Positions 25,741 to 32,194 of a DNA stretch of 32,194 nucleotides are shown here, one piece after another. This DNA is from JBCCEJ01 sp039030335 (lineage in GTDB: Bacteria; Pseudomonadota; Gammaproteobacteria; HK1), in contig JBCCEJ010000064.1 in the NCBI GenBank assembly GCA_039030335.1, positions 1-32,194 on the forward strand, written 5' to 3'. A model generated the notes under the pieces. It did no database searches and was not told where the DNA came from. It worked only from the letters and a program-made list of their open reading frames with translations. Positions within the stretch are counted from its first letter, which is position 1. Each line of letters starts with the position of its first letter. Both the position numbers and the translations under genes were made by a program.

Positions 25741-25791
25741 GCCTCTCGAAGGCTGTGTCCTGCCGCGCCTTGGGGCAGGGCAGAGAGGCCT
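25741..25791. repeat. Nested hairpin in the aat-bpt gap
   Basis: GGCCTCTC (25741-25748) pairs with GAGAGGCC (25784-25791). Inside it, CCTGCC (25760-25765) pairs with GGCAGG (25775-25780). There is no T-tract on either side, so it is not a standard terminator. It lies in the intergenic part of an otherwise same-strand gene series and could affect mRNA processing or the relative expression of the downstream bpt gene. Confidence 0.45.
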
Positions 25792-25805
25792 CATGAGTGA
25801 GGTCA

Positions 25806-26483
25806 TCACGCAGTCTGGCGCCATGTGACCTCCGGTGCTGCCAGACCGAGCATCAGCAGGTGCTCGAACTCTGCGCGCGGAACGGTTCGGGCGCCAAGAC
25901 TGGCGAGGTGTGGATTCGGTAGTTGGCAATCGATCAATTCGAAACCCTGCTGACACAGCCAGGCGAGCGCTACCTTCGAGGCATCGGGCGCCCGACTGAA
26001 CATCGATTCTCCGAAAAACACCCGACCGAGCGCCAGCCCGTAGAGCCCGCCGACGAGCGTGTTTTCCTGCCACGCTTCGACGGAATGTGCCACACCAACC
26101 CGATGCAATCGCAAGTAGGCCGCATGCATATCTTGATCGATCCAGGTACCGCCCGCGTCGCGTCGCGGTGCGGCGCAGCCCGCGACCACCTCCGCAAAGG
26201 CGCAATTGCGTCGCACCTGGTAGTCATCGCGCCTGAGCCGCTTACGTAGCGAGCGCGAACATCGGAATTCCTCTGGCAGCAATATGTTACGCGGATCCGG
26301 TGTCCACCAGAGCACGGGCTCGCCCGCGTTGTACCACGGAAAGATCCCGCGCCGATACGCCGAGATCAAACGCGCCTCCGATAGATCTCCGCCAGCGGCC
26401 AACAGACCGTTGGGATGACGCAGGGCAGCGTGCGTTGGCGGAAAGGTGTCTGGCGGAGCGCTGGCTGAAATCCAGGGCAACAT
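25806..26483 (-). CDS. aat: Leucyl/phenylalanyl-tRNA-protein transferase
   Basis: The 225-residue protein shows the Aat signature: HPNGLLAAGGDLSEARLISA, RRGIFPWYNAGEPVLWWTPD (about 45-63), then GGTWIDQDMHAAY and AHSVEAWQ with Glu136, the likely catalytic glutamate. FFGESMFSR and DCQLPNPHLASLGA complete the family pattern. The enzyme transfers Leu or Phe from tRNA to proteins with N-terminal Arg or Lys, feeding the bacterial N-degron pathway. The ATG start gives the normal length. It is six bases behind the GNAT-type gene, so the two are very likely co-transcribed, and the bpt-type gene follows 94 bases further on. Confidence 0.96.
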   Translation of the reverse strand: MLPWISASAPPDTFPPTHAALRHPNGLLAAGGDLSEARLISAYRRGIFPWYNAGEPVLWWTPDPRNILLPEEFRCSRSLRKRLRRDDYQVRRNCAFAEVVAGCAAPRRDAGGTWIDQDMHAAYLRLHRVGVAHSVEAWQENTLVGGLYGLALGRVFFGESMFSRAPDASKVALAWLCQQGFELIDCQLPNPHLASLGARTVPRAEFEHLLMLGLAAPEVTWRQTA

Positions 26484-26489
26484 CGAAGC

Positions 26490-27767
26490 TCAGCGCGCGC
26501 GCACCTGCTCGAGCGCGCCGTCCTTGAACGGTGAGTGCGTGCCAGCAGCATTCACATAGCGGCGCACGTCCCGTGCTTCACTGTCGACGAAGTCACCGAC
26601 GGCCTTGTGAAATGCCGGATGTGCGAACCAGTGGGCAGAATAGGTGGTGGTCGGCAGAAACCCGCGGCTCAGTTTGTGCTCACCCTGAGCGCCCGCTTCG
26701 AGTTGCAAGAGGTTGCGTTGAATCGCGATTTCAATGTGCTGGTAATAACAAAGCTCGAAATGCAATCCACGGTGCTGCTCGACGCAGCCCCAGTTGCGCC
26801 CGAACAGCGTCGTCGGCCCGCACAGGCTGTAAGTGCCAGCGATGTAGCGCTGCCCGTTGCGGGCAAGAATCAACAGCGCTTCATCCGGCATCGTCTCGCC
26901 CAGCGCGTTGAAGAAGTCGACCGTCAGGCTGGGAAACCCCCACTTACGGTCGTATAGCGCGCAGTAGAAGTCGTGAAATGCGGCCCAGTGACGTTCCTCG
27001 GTATCGCGGCCCCACAAGACTTCGATCTCGACCCCGCTTTCCTGCACGTCGCGGCGCTCACGGCGAATCTCCTTGCGCCGCTTGTGCGTCAGGCAGTCCA
27101 TGAAGTCGTCAAAGTCGCGGAAACCAGGGTTGTGCCAATGAAACTGGTAACCGTGGCGTTCGAGCAGGCCGGCCTCACGCAGTGTTGCCTGCTGCGCGGC
27201 CGCGGGAAACAGCCAGTGCACCGAGGAGATGTCCTCCTGTTCGGCGTAGCTCAACGCGCCGGCGATGAGGGCCTCTTCGATCTCGCTGGCATTTTCAGCG
27301 CCAGGCTGCGTCAACAGCCGCGGGCCGGTCGCCGGCGTGAAAGGAACAGCGACTACGAGCTTCGGGTAATACTTGAGACCAGAGCGTTCGTAAGCATCAG
27401 CGAACGCCCAGTCGAACACGAACTCGCCGTAGGAATTGGTCTTGATGTACATCGGCATCGCGCCGACCAGGCGGTCATCGCGTTCAACCAGGACGTGCCG
27501 CGGGTACCAGCCAGTGGTCTGACCGAGACAGCCCTGCGTCTCGAGCGCCCGCAGAAATTCGTGCCGGACGAAAGGGTTGGCCGGCCCGGCAACGCGATTC
27601 CAGTCGTCGGACCCGATCTGGTCTATGTCGCCTACAACCGAAATGGACAGGTCGTCGATGTCCTCAAGCCTCCAGCGCGTCGAGATACTTCTCGGCGTCC
27701 AGCGCGGCCATGCAGCCCGTGCCGGCGGAAGTGATGGCCTGACGGTAGATGTGATCAGACACGTCAC
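26490..27767 (-). CDS. GNAT/FemAB-like acetyltransferase (DUF482 type), uncertain start
   Basis: Family similarity (DUF482/peptidogalycan biosynthesis, GNAT-like) begins near the peptide SISVVGDIDQIGSDDWNRVA and runs through NPFVRHEFLRALE. Later it includes HWLFPAAAQQATLREAG, a basic HKRRKEIRRERR helix and a C-terminal FELCYYQHIEIAIQR segment. The function of the family is not established. The only ATG, GTG or TTG upstream of the conserved region is GTG at 27767, which would overlap trxB by 104 bases and add low-complexity residues. A CTG at 27650, nine bases after GAGG in the trxB stop region, would give a normal start. I give the longest frame but think the CTG, or another non-canonical start, is more probable. 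The gene is downstream of trxB and upstream of aat. Confidence 0.7.
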   Translation of the reverse strand: MTCLITSTVRPSLPPARAAWPRWTPRSISTRWRLEDIDDLSISVVGDIDQIGSDDWNRVAGPANPFVRHEFLRALETQGCLGQTTGWYPRHVLVERDDRLVGAMPMYIKTNSYGEFVFDWAFADAYERSGLKYYPKLVVAVPFTPATGPRLLTQPGAENASEIEEALIAGALSYAEQEDISSVHWLFPAAAQQATLREAGLLERHGYQFHWHNPGFRDFDDFMDCLTHKRRKEIRRERRDVQESGVEIEVLWGRDTEERHWAAFHDFYCALYDRKWGFPSLTVDFFNALGETMPDEALLILARNGQRYIAGTYSLCGPTTLFGRNWGCVEQHRGLHFELCYYQHIEIAIQRNLLQLEAGAQGEHKLSRGFLPTTTYSAHWFAHPAFHKAVGDFVDSEARDVRRYVNAAGTHSPFKDGALEQVRAR

Positions 27768-28617
27768 CCGCTGCGAACACGCCCTCGATACTGGTCGCCG
27801 TCGCGCCGCCGCTCAGGCCGCTCGCGACGACGATGTAGCCGTTGTTCATGTCGAGCTGGCCATCGAACAGGCTCGTGTTGGGATGGTGACCGATCGCGAT
27901 GAACACGCCTTTTACCGGGATTTCCTGCGTGTCCTCGCGCTCGGTTGAGCGCACCCTTATGCCCGTGACACCACTCTGGTCGCCCAGCACTTCGTCGAGC
28001 ACATGATTCCAACAAAGGTCGACGTTTTCTTCAGCTTTCGCCTGCAACTGGTTGGCCAGTATCTTCTCGGAGCGGAACTTGTCCCGACGATGCACTACCG
28101 TGACCGATGAAGCGATGTTCGAGAGGTAAAGCGCCTCCTCGACCGCCGTGTTGCCACCGCCGATCACCGCAACTGGCTCGTTTTTGTAGAAGAAGCCGTC
28201 GCAGGTCGCGCACGCGGAGACGCCGCGCCCTTTGAAGGCCTCCTCCGAATCAAGGCCCAAGTACTTGGCGGATGCACCGGTCGCGATTATCAGCGCATCG
28301 CAGGTGTAGCGGGCCTGGTCGCCTTCCAGGACGAACGGGCGTTCGGTCAGGGTCGCGGTATGGATATGGTCGAAGATGATTTCGGTCTCGAACCGATCGG
28401 CATGACGACGCATGCGCTCCATCAGTTCTGGTCCCTGCACGCCGGCATCGTCGCCTGGCCAGTTGTCGACGTCGGTGGTGGTCGTCATCTGACCACCCAT
28501 CTCCATACCGGTGATCAACACCGGCTGCAAGTTCGCACGTGCCGCGTATACGGCAGCGGTGTAGCCAGCCGGGCCTGAACCCAGAATCAGCAGTCGGCAG
28601 TGTCGGGTCTCAGTCAT
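27664..28617 (-). CDS. trxB: Thioredoxin reductase (NADPH)
   Basis: The 317-residue FAD/NADPH flavoprotein reduces thioredoxin. Visible features are the FAD-binding LLILGSGPAGYTAAVYAARA (9-28), GGQMTTTTDVDNWPG (41-55), the redox-active CATC at Cys136/Cys139 and the NADPH-binding GGGNTAVEEA (153-162). A C-terminal GVFAAGDVSDHIYRQ, which binds FAD, ends the family pattern. The length is that of low-molecular-weight bacterial TrxB. ATG 28617 has only a weak upstream ribosome site. The gene heads the minus-strand series trxB-GNAT-aat-bpt-infA and is divergent from ftsK, as in many gammaproteobacteria, although lrp is missing here. Confidence 0.96.
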   Translation of the reverse strand: MTETRHCRLLILGSGPAGYTAAVYAARANLQPVLITGMEMGGQMTTTTDVDNWPGDDAGVQGPELMERMRRHADRFETEIIFDHIHTATLTERPFVLEGDQARYTCDALIIATGASAKYLGLDSEEAFKGRGVSACATCDGFFYKNEPVAVIGGGNTAVEEALYLSNIASSVTVVHRRDKFRSEKILANQLQAKAEENVDLCWNHVLDEVLGDQSGVTGIRVRSTEREDTQEIPVKGVFIAIGHHPNTSLFDGQLDMNNGYIVVASGLSGGATATSIEGVFAAGDVSDHIYRQAITSAGTGCMAALDAEKYLDALEA

Positions 28618-28893
28618 CGATTCAGTTCAGTCCTGTGCGCGCAAGGACGCGGAGTTTATCAGCGTGAAGGGGAACAGACGAAGCACAACGCAGTGAACTT
28701 CGACCGTGGATTGACCCGGCCGTTTCCGGCACGAAGGTGGCGTCTGGCGAGCACTTTCGCACCAAACCGAGGGGTGTCTGCCGGCCTTCGACCACGTCGT
28801 TCGTACTTGGTTCGAACATTGCGAATACCCGGTTGCTATTTTTCTCATAAATATTAGACTGTTACGAATCTTTCCTATGAAAGACGTTTAGAA
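28618..28893. other. Divergent trxB/ftsK regulatory region
   Basis: This 276-base region contains no gene on either strand. Its right end (28830-28880) is clearly more AT-rich than the surroundings. A TTCGTACTTGGTTCGAAC stretch at about 28799-28817 has imperfect internal symmetry. No LexA-type CTG-N10-CAG box of the kind found at E. coli ftsK was recognised. Promoters for both genes must lie here; the best candidate for ftsK is listed separately. Confidence 0.5.
28833..28860 (+). promoter_or_regulatory. Possible sigma70-type promoter for ftsK
   Basis: TTGCTA (28833-28838) and TAGACT (28855-28860) match four of six bases of each consensus, with 16 bases between. They are set in an AT-rich island unlike the surrounding GC-rich DNA. 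Transcription would start about 25 bases before the GTG start. Confidence 0.3.
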
Positions 28894-31215
28894 GTGGCGC
28901 AAGCAGCGAGAAAATCCACGAGTCCGGGCTTCAGAATGCCCGTTCAGCTCGCCAGGGGGACACGGGAGGCAGCACTGATAGCGCTGGCGCTCGTCGCCGT
29001 GTATCTGGTCGTTGCGCTAGGCAGTTACGACCGTAACGATCCCGGCTGGTCGTTCAGCGCACCGGTTGACCAGGTGGCCAATGGTGGCGGCGTGGTTGGT
29101 GCGTGGCTCGCGGATTTCTGCCTGTACCTGTTCGGCTACCTGGCTTACCTGTTCCCGCTGTTGGTAGGTGGTGGCGCCTGGGTGTTACTCCGGGACCGCC
29201 ATCGGGACAAGGAGTTCGGCTGGGTCTACGTCGTCGTGCGCGGAGCCGGGCTGTTGATGACGCTGGTAGGCGGGTGCGGCATTGCAACGTTGCATTTTCA
29301 CGGTCAGAACCTGCCATTGGATGGCGGCGGGATCCTCGGCGATCTGGCTGGCAACGGACTCGCCGCAGCGTTCAATCCCCTCGGTTCCACACTGTTCCTG
29401 CTGGCGCTGTTCCTCGCTGGGATCACGTTCCTGACCGGCCTCTCGTGGCTATGGCTGATGGATACGACCGGCCGCGTGACGCTGCTGACTGTCCGCTGGC
29501 TGCGCGTGCGTCTTACGGCACTAAGGGAACAACGCGAGGCGACGGTCGAACGCAAGCGGCGTGAGACGGCAGTCAAAACTGCCCGCAAGAAAGTGGAGCG
29601 CCGTGAACCGCCCAAGATAGAAGCGCCAAAGCCGCCTGCGCCGATCAGCGAACGCGTTCAGCGCGAGAAGCAACAGCCGCTCTTTCAGCCGACCCCGCTG
29701 GAACGCAACAACGCTTTGCCCGCCCTGTCATTGCTGGATGAACCGCCGCAGCAAACTGCGCGTATCTCGGAGCAGGCCTTACAAGCCGTCTCGCGGCAGG
29801 TCGAAATGAAGCTGAACGACTTCGGTATCGATGCCGAAGTTGTCGCCGTGCATCCAGGTCCGGTCATCACCCGCTTCGAACTGCAACTGGCGCCGGGGGT
29901 CAAGGTAAGCCGCGTCACCAACCTTGCAAAAGACCTCGCTCGCTCGCTGTCGACCGTCAGCGTGCGTGTTGTAGAGGTTATTCCAGGGAAGACCGTGATC
30001 GGGTTGGAACTGCCTAACGAACAGCGTGACCTCGTGACTTTCGGAGAGATCGTCAAGTCCGCCGCCTTCGACAAGAGCGCGTCGAATCTGACTTTGGCAC
30101 TCGGCAAGGATATCGCCGGCAACGCCATGGTCGTCGATCTTCAGAAGATGCCGCACCTGCTGGTCGCTGGCACCACGGGCTCGGGAAAGTCTGTGGCGGT
30201 CAACGCCATGATCCTGAGTCTGCTGTACAAAGCGACCGCCGAGGACGTGCGCCTCATCATGATCGACCCGAAGATGTTGGAGCTGTCGGTCTACGACGGC
30301 ATCCCGCACCTGCTCGCACCGGTCGTGACCGATATGGCTGATGCATCGAACGCGCTGCGCTGGTCCGTGGCGGAGATGGAGCGGCGCTACCGTCTGATGT
30401 CGAAGCTCGGGGTTCGCAACATCGCGGGCTACAACCGCAAGGTCAAGGACGCTGCCGCTCGCGGCGAGCCCATCAAAGACCCGTTTTTTGTTGCACCGGC
30501 CGACGCAGAGGGCCCGACCGAGGCGGCAGACCTCGAGACGCTGCCATTTATCGTCATCATCGTCGACGAACTGGCCGATCTGATGATGGTCGCAGGTAAA
30601 AAGCTCGAGGAACTGATCGCCCGCCTGGCCCAAAAGGCGCGGGCATCGGGCATGCATCTGATTCTGGCCACACAGCGCCCATCGGTCGATGTCATCACTG
30701 GCCTTATCAAAGCCAATATTCCCAGCCGCATCGGATTTCAGGTCTCGTCGAAAATCGACTCGCGGACGATCCTCGACCAGATGGGCGCCGAGCAGCTGCT
30801 CGGTCACGGAGACATGCTGTACCTGACCCCGGGAATGCCGACTCCCACCCGCGTGCACGGCGCATTCGTAGGGGACCACGAAGTGCACAACGTCGTGTCG
30901 GCACTGCACTCGCAAGGTGAACCCGATTACATCGACGAGGTTCTCAACGGTCCTTCGGATGAGGCGATTGCGGCGGCCAATTTCCCGGCACTGGAAGCGA
31001 CTGGCGGCTCGGAGGGCGATGCGCTCTACGACCAGGCCGTACGCATTGTGACCGAAAGCCGCCGCGCCTCCATATCGGGGGTGCAGCGGCGTCTCAAGAT
31101 CGGCTACAACCGGGCTGCTCGCATGATCGAACAGATGGAAGAAGCCGGCATCGTCAGTGCGGTACAATCGAACGGCAACCGCGAGGTGCTGGCAGCCGCA
31201 CCTCCGCAGGTCTGA
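28894..31215 (+). CDS. ftsK: DNA translocase FtsK
   Basis: The 773-residue protein has the FtsK layout. A membrane-anchoring N-terminal domain has about four hydrophobic segments in residues 25-190 and is followed by a charged Arg/Lys/Pro-rich linker of roughly 90 residues. Next comes the RecA-like motor with Walker A GTTGSGKS at 426-433 and Walker B FIVIIVDELADLMM, then the winged-helix gamma domain ending SGVQRRLKIGYNRAARMIEQ. FtsK acts at the division septum, moving DNA along KOPS to activate XerCD at dif. The linker is short compared with E. coli FtsK and similar to many other gammaproteobacteria. GTG 28894 is used as start; ATG 28936 is the alternative, and neither has a strong ribosome site. 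lolA follows after 132 bases. Confidence 0.96.
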   Translation: MAQAARKSTSPGFRMPVQLARGTREAALIALALVAVYLVVALGSYDRNDPGWSFSAPVDQVANGGGVVGAWLADFCLYLFGYLAYLFPLLVGGGAWVLLRDRHRDKEFGWVYVVVRGAGLLMTLVGGCGIATLHFHGQNLPLDGGGILGDLAGNGLAAAFNPLGSTLFLLALFLAGITFLTGLSWLWLMDTTGRVTLLTVRWLRVRLTALREQREATVERKRRETAVKTARKKVERREPPKIEAPKPPAPISERVQREKQQPLFQPTPLERNNALPALSLLDEPPQQTARISEQALQAVSRQVEMKLNDFGIDAEVVAVHPGPVITRFELQLAPGVKVSRVTNLAKDLARSLSTVSVRVVEVIPGKTVIGLELPNEQRDLVTFGEIVKSAAFDKSASNLTLALGKDIAGNAMVVDLQKMPHLLVAGTTGSGKSVAVNAMILSLLYKATAEDVRLIMIDPKMLELSVYDGIPHLLAPVVTDMADASNALRWSVAEMERRYRLMSKLGVRNIAGYNRKVKDAAARGEPIKDPFFVAPADAEGPTEAADLETLPFIVIIVDELADLMMVAGKKLEELIARLAQKARASGMHLILATQRPSVDVITGLIKANIPSRIGFQVSSKIDSRTILDQMGAEQLLGHGDMLYLTPGMPTPTRVHGAFVGDHEVHNVVSALHSQGEPDYIDEVLNGPSDEAIAAANFPALEATGGSEGDALYDQAVRIVTESRRASISGVQRRLKIGYNRAARMIEQMEEAGIVSAVQSNGNREVLAAAPPQV

Positions 31216-31347
31216 ACCTCAGCCGCACTTGCCGCGAGGCTGCCAGAACTGGCCGCCGCAGCGCAGCTCCAGGAAAGTGGTCCCGCGAGCCTCGCACGCG
31301 TAGCCCAAAGGCGAGCTGAACCGACGCCGATTAGGAGTTTTCCGACG

Positions 31348-31971
31348 ATGCGTACCGTCTGCGCTCTTCTGCTTGCAGTATTCAGTCTGAACGCGTTTTC
31401 CGCGGAAGCCCGCGACGATCTCGAATCGTTTCTGAACGGCCTGAAATCGCTCACTGCCGATTTCAGCCAACGCCTGCTCGATGAGAACAACAAACTGTTG
31501 GAGACGTCGTCCGGCAAGCTCTACGTGCGCCGTCCCGGCAACTTCCGATGGGACTACCAGCATCCCTATCCGCAGGAGATCGTCGGTTCCAAGGGCTATG
31601 TGTGGGTCTATGACAGTGATCTGGAGCAGGTTTCGGTCAAGCCGATGGACGCAGCCCTCGGCAACTCACCGGCCCTGCTGCTAACCAGCGAGGAACCGCT
31701 CGGTTCCCTGTTCAAAGTCCGCAGCATCGGCGAGTCAGACGGCATCAACTGGGTGGAATTGAAGCCGCTCGGTGAAGACGCGGCGTTCTCCTCATTCCGC
31801 GTGGGAATGACATCCGCCGGGCTGCAGGTCATGGAATTGCTCGATAATTTCGGACAGCGCACGCAGCTGTCGCTCGACAATGTCGTGCGCAATCCGAAGT
31901 TGGATGACGGCCTGTTCACTTTCAAACCACCACCGGGAACCGACGTAGTCGGCGAACAGCCGAAGCAGTAG
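31348..31971 (+). CDS. lolA: Outer-membrane lipoprotein carrier protein LolA
   Basis: The 207-residue periplasmic chaperone carries lipoproteins from the LolCDE complex to LolB. A signal peptide is clear: MRTVCALLLAVFSLNAFSAE, with cleavage probably after AFS or AEA. The mature part begins with LESFLNGLKSLTADFSQ and contains GKLYVRRPGNFRWDYQHPYP, a LolA hallmark, then VWVYDSDLEQVSVKP. The C-terminal region ends GLFTFKPPPGTDVV. AGGAG at 31333-31337 precedes ATG 31348 by ten bases. It sits between ftsK and rarA exactly as in E. coli and relatives. Confidence 0.95.
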   Translation: MRTVCALLLAVFSLNAFSAEARDDLESFLNGLKSLTADFSQRLLDENNKLLETSSGKLYVRRPGNFRWDYQHPYPQEIVGSKGYVWVYDSDLEQVSVKPMDAALGNSPALLLTSEEPLGSLFKVRSIGESDGINWVELKPLGEDAAFSSFRVGMTSAGLQVMELLDNFGQRTQLSLDNVVRNPKLDDGLFTFKPPPGTDVVGEQPKQ

Positions 31972-31991
31972 AGCGACCCCCTCGCGGCGGT

Positions 31992-32194
31992 GTGTATGCC
32001 ATCCGAACCGTTTTCTCGCGGCCCGGCGAACCCGACTTGACTCGTCCACTCGCCGACCGGATGCGACCGCGCTCGCTGGCAGAGGTGCGCGGGCAACGGC
32101 ATCTGCTTGACCCGGGCCAGCCGCTCGGTTCCGCGCTCGATTCGGGTCAGCTGCATTCGATGATCTTCTGGGGTCCGCCTGGTACCGGCAAGAC
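31992..32194 (+). CDS. rarA: Replication-associated recombination protein RarA (MgsA), N-terminal part
   Basis: The gene runs off the right edge. The visible peptide includes LTRPLADRMRPRSLAEVRGQ, HLLDPGQPL, LDSGQLHSMIFWGPPGTGK, matching the RarA/WRNIP1 AAA+ ATPase N-terminus up to Walker A. RarA acts at stalled replication forks. GTG 31992 is taken as start; TTG 32037 would remove 15 residues. An ATG at 31996 is out of frame and stops after 14 codons. The start lies 21 bases after lolA, so co-transcription is likely. Confidence 0.9.
   Translation, partial: MYAIRTVFSRPGEPDLTRPLADRMRPRSLAEVRGQRHLLDPGQPLGSALDSGQLHSMIFWGPPGTGK

Noticed and set aside
31996..32040. ATG at 31996 as the rarA start
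   Set aside because: It is out of frame with the RarA peptide and terminates after 14 codons.

Overview
The window is GC-rich, densely coding bacterial chromosome. The right-hand third carries infA, a bpt/ate-type aminoacyl transferase, aat, trxB, ftsK, lolA and rarA in one block. That order is the classical gammaproteobacterial infA-aat-(cydCD)-trxB-(lrp)-ftsK-lolA-rarA neighbourhood. LolA and the Aat/Bpt pair also fit a Gram-negative proteobacterium, so I infer a gammaproteobacterium with an environmental lifestyle. I cannot name the genus. No phage, insertion sequence, CRISPR array, rRNA or tRNA was recognised.

Layout. 1-185: 3' end of a polyphosphate kinase 2 gene. 506-4084: a single-chain ABC exporter with two complete transmembrane-ATPase halves, CydDC-like. 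4130-9245: a LarA-like (lactate racemase family) gene divergent from a first hyuA-hyuB pair (ATP-dependent hydantoinase/oxoprolinase). 9285-12680: an EcsC-family protein, an HMW1C/OGT-like glycosyltransferase and a NIPSNAP-family protein. 12684-13994: a class III PLP aminotransferase of the glutamate-1-semialdehyde aminomutase type, divergent from a DehI-like haloacid dehalogenase and a glutathione S-transferase (14264-15801). 15835-19652: a second hyuA-hyuB operon on the minus strand. 19888-22899: a VOC-family protein convergent with an FAD/GcvT-domain dehydrogenase related to dimethylglycine/sarcosine dehydrogenase. 23162-23917: a PPP-type phosphatase. 24077-24110: a strong bidirectional terminator. 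24229-24483: a frame-disrupted small Cys-rich secreted protein resembling BufA2 bufferins. 24686-32194: the conserved housekeeping block.

How the genes may work together. The 4.1-22.9 kb segment looks like a catabolic island: two ATP-dependent cyclic-amide hydrolases, a racemase-like enzyme, an aminotransferase, a dehalogenase, a GST, a VOC enzyme and an N-methyl-amine dehydrogenase-like flavoprotein. HyuAB plus a sarcosine/dimethylglycine dehydrogenase-like enzyme suggests, as inference only, breakdown of hydantoin- or creatinine-type compounds to N-methylated amino acids and then to C1 units. No regulator or dedicated uptake system was recognised in this segment.

The observation I consider least likely to be in an automatic annotation is the Cys-rich BufA2-like gene at 24229-24483. 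It is hidden by two single-base indels whose effects cancel in length.
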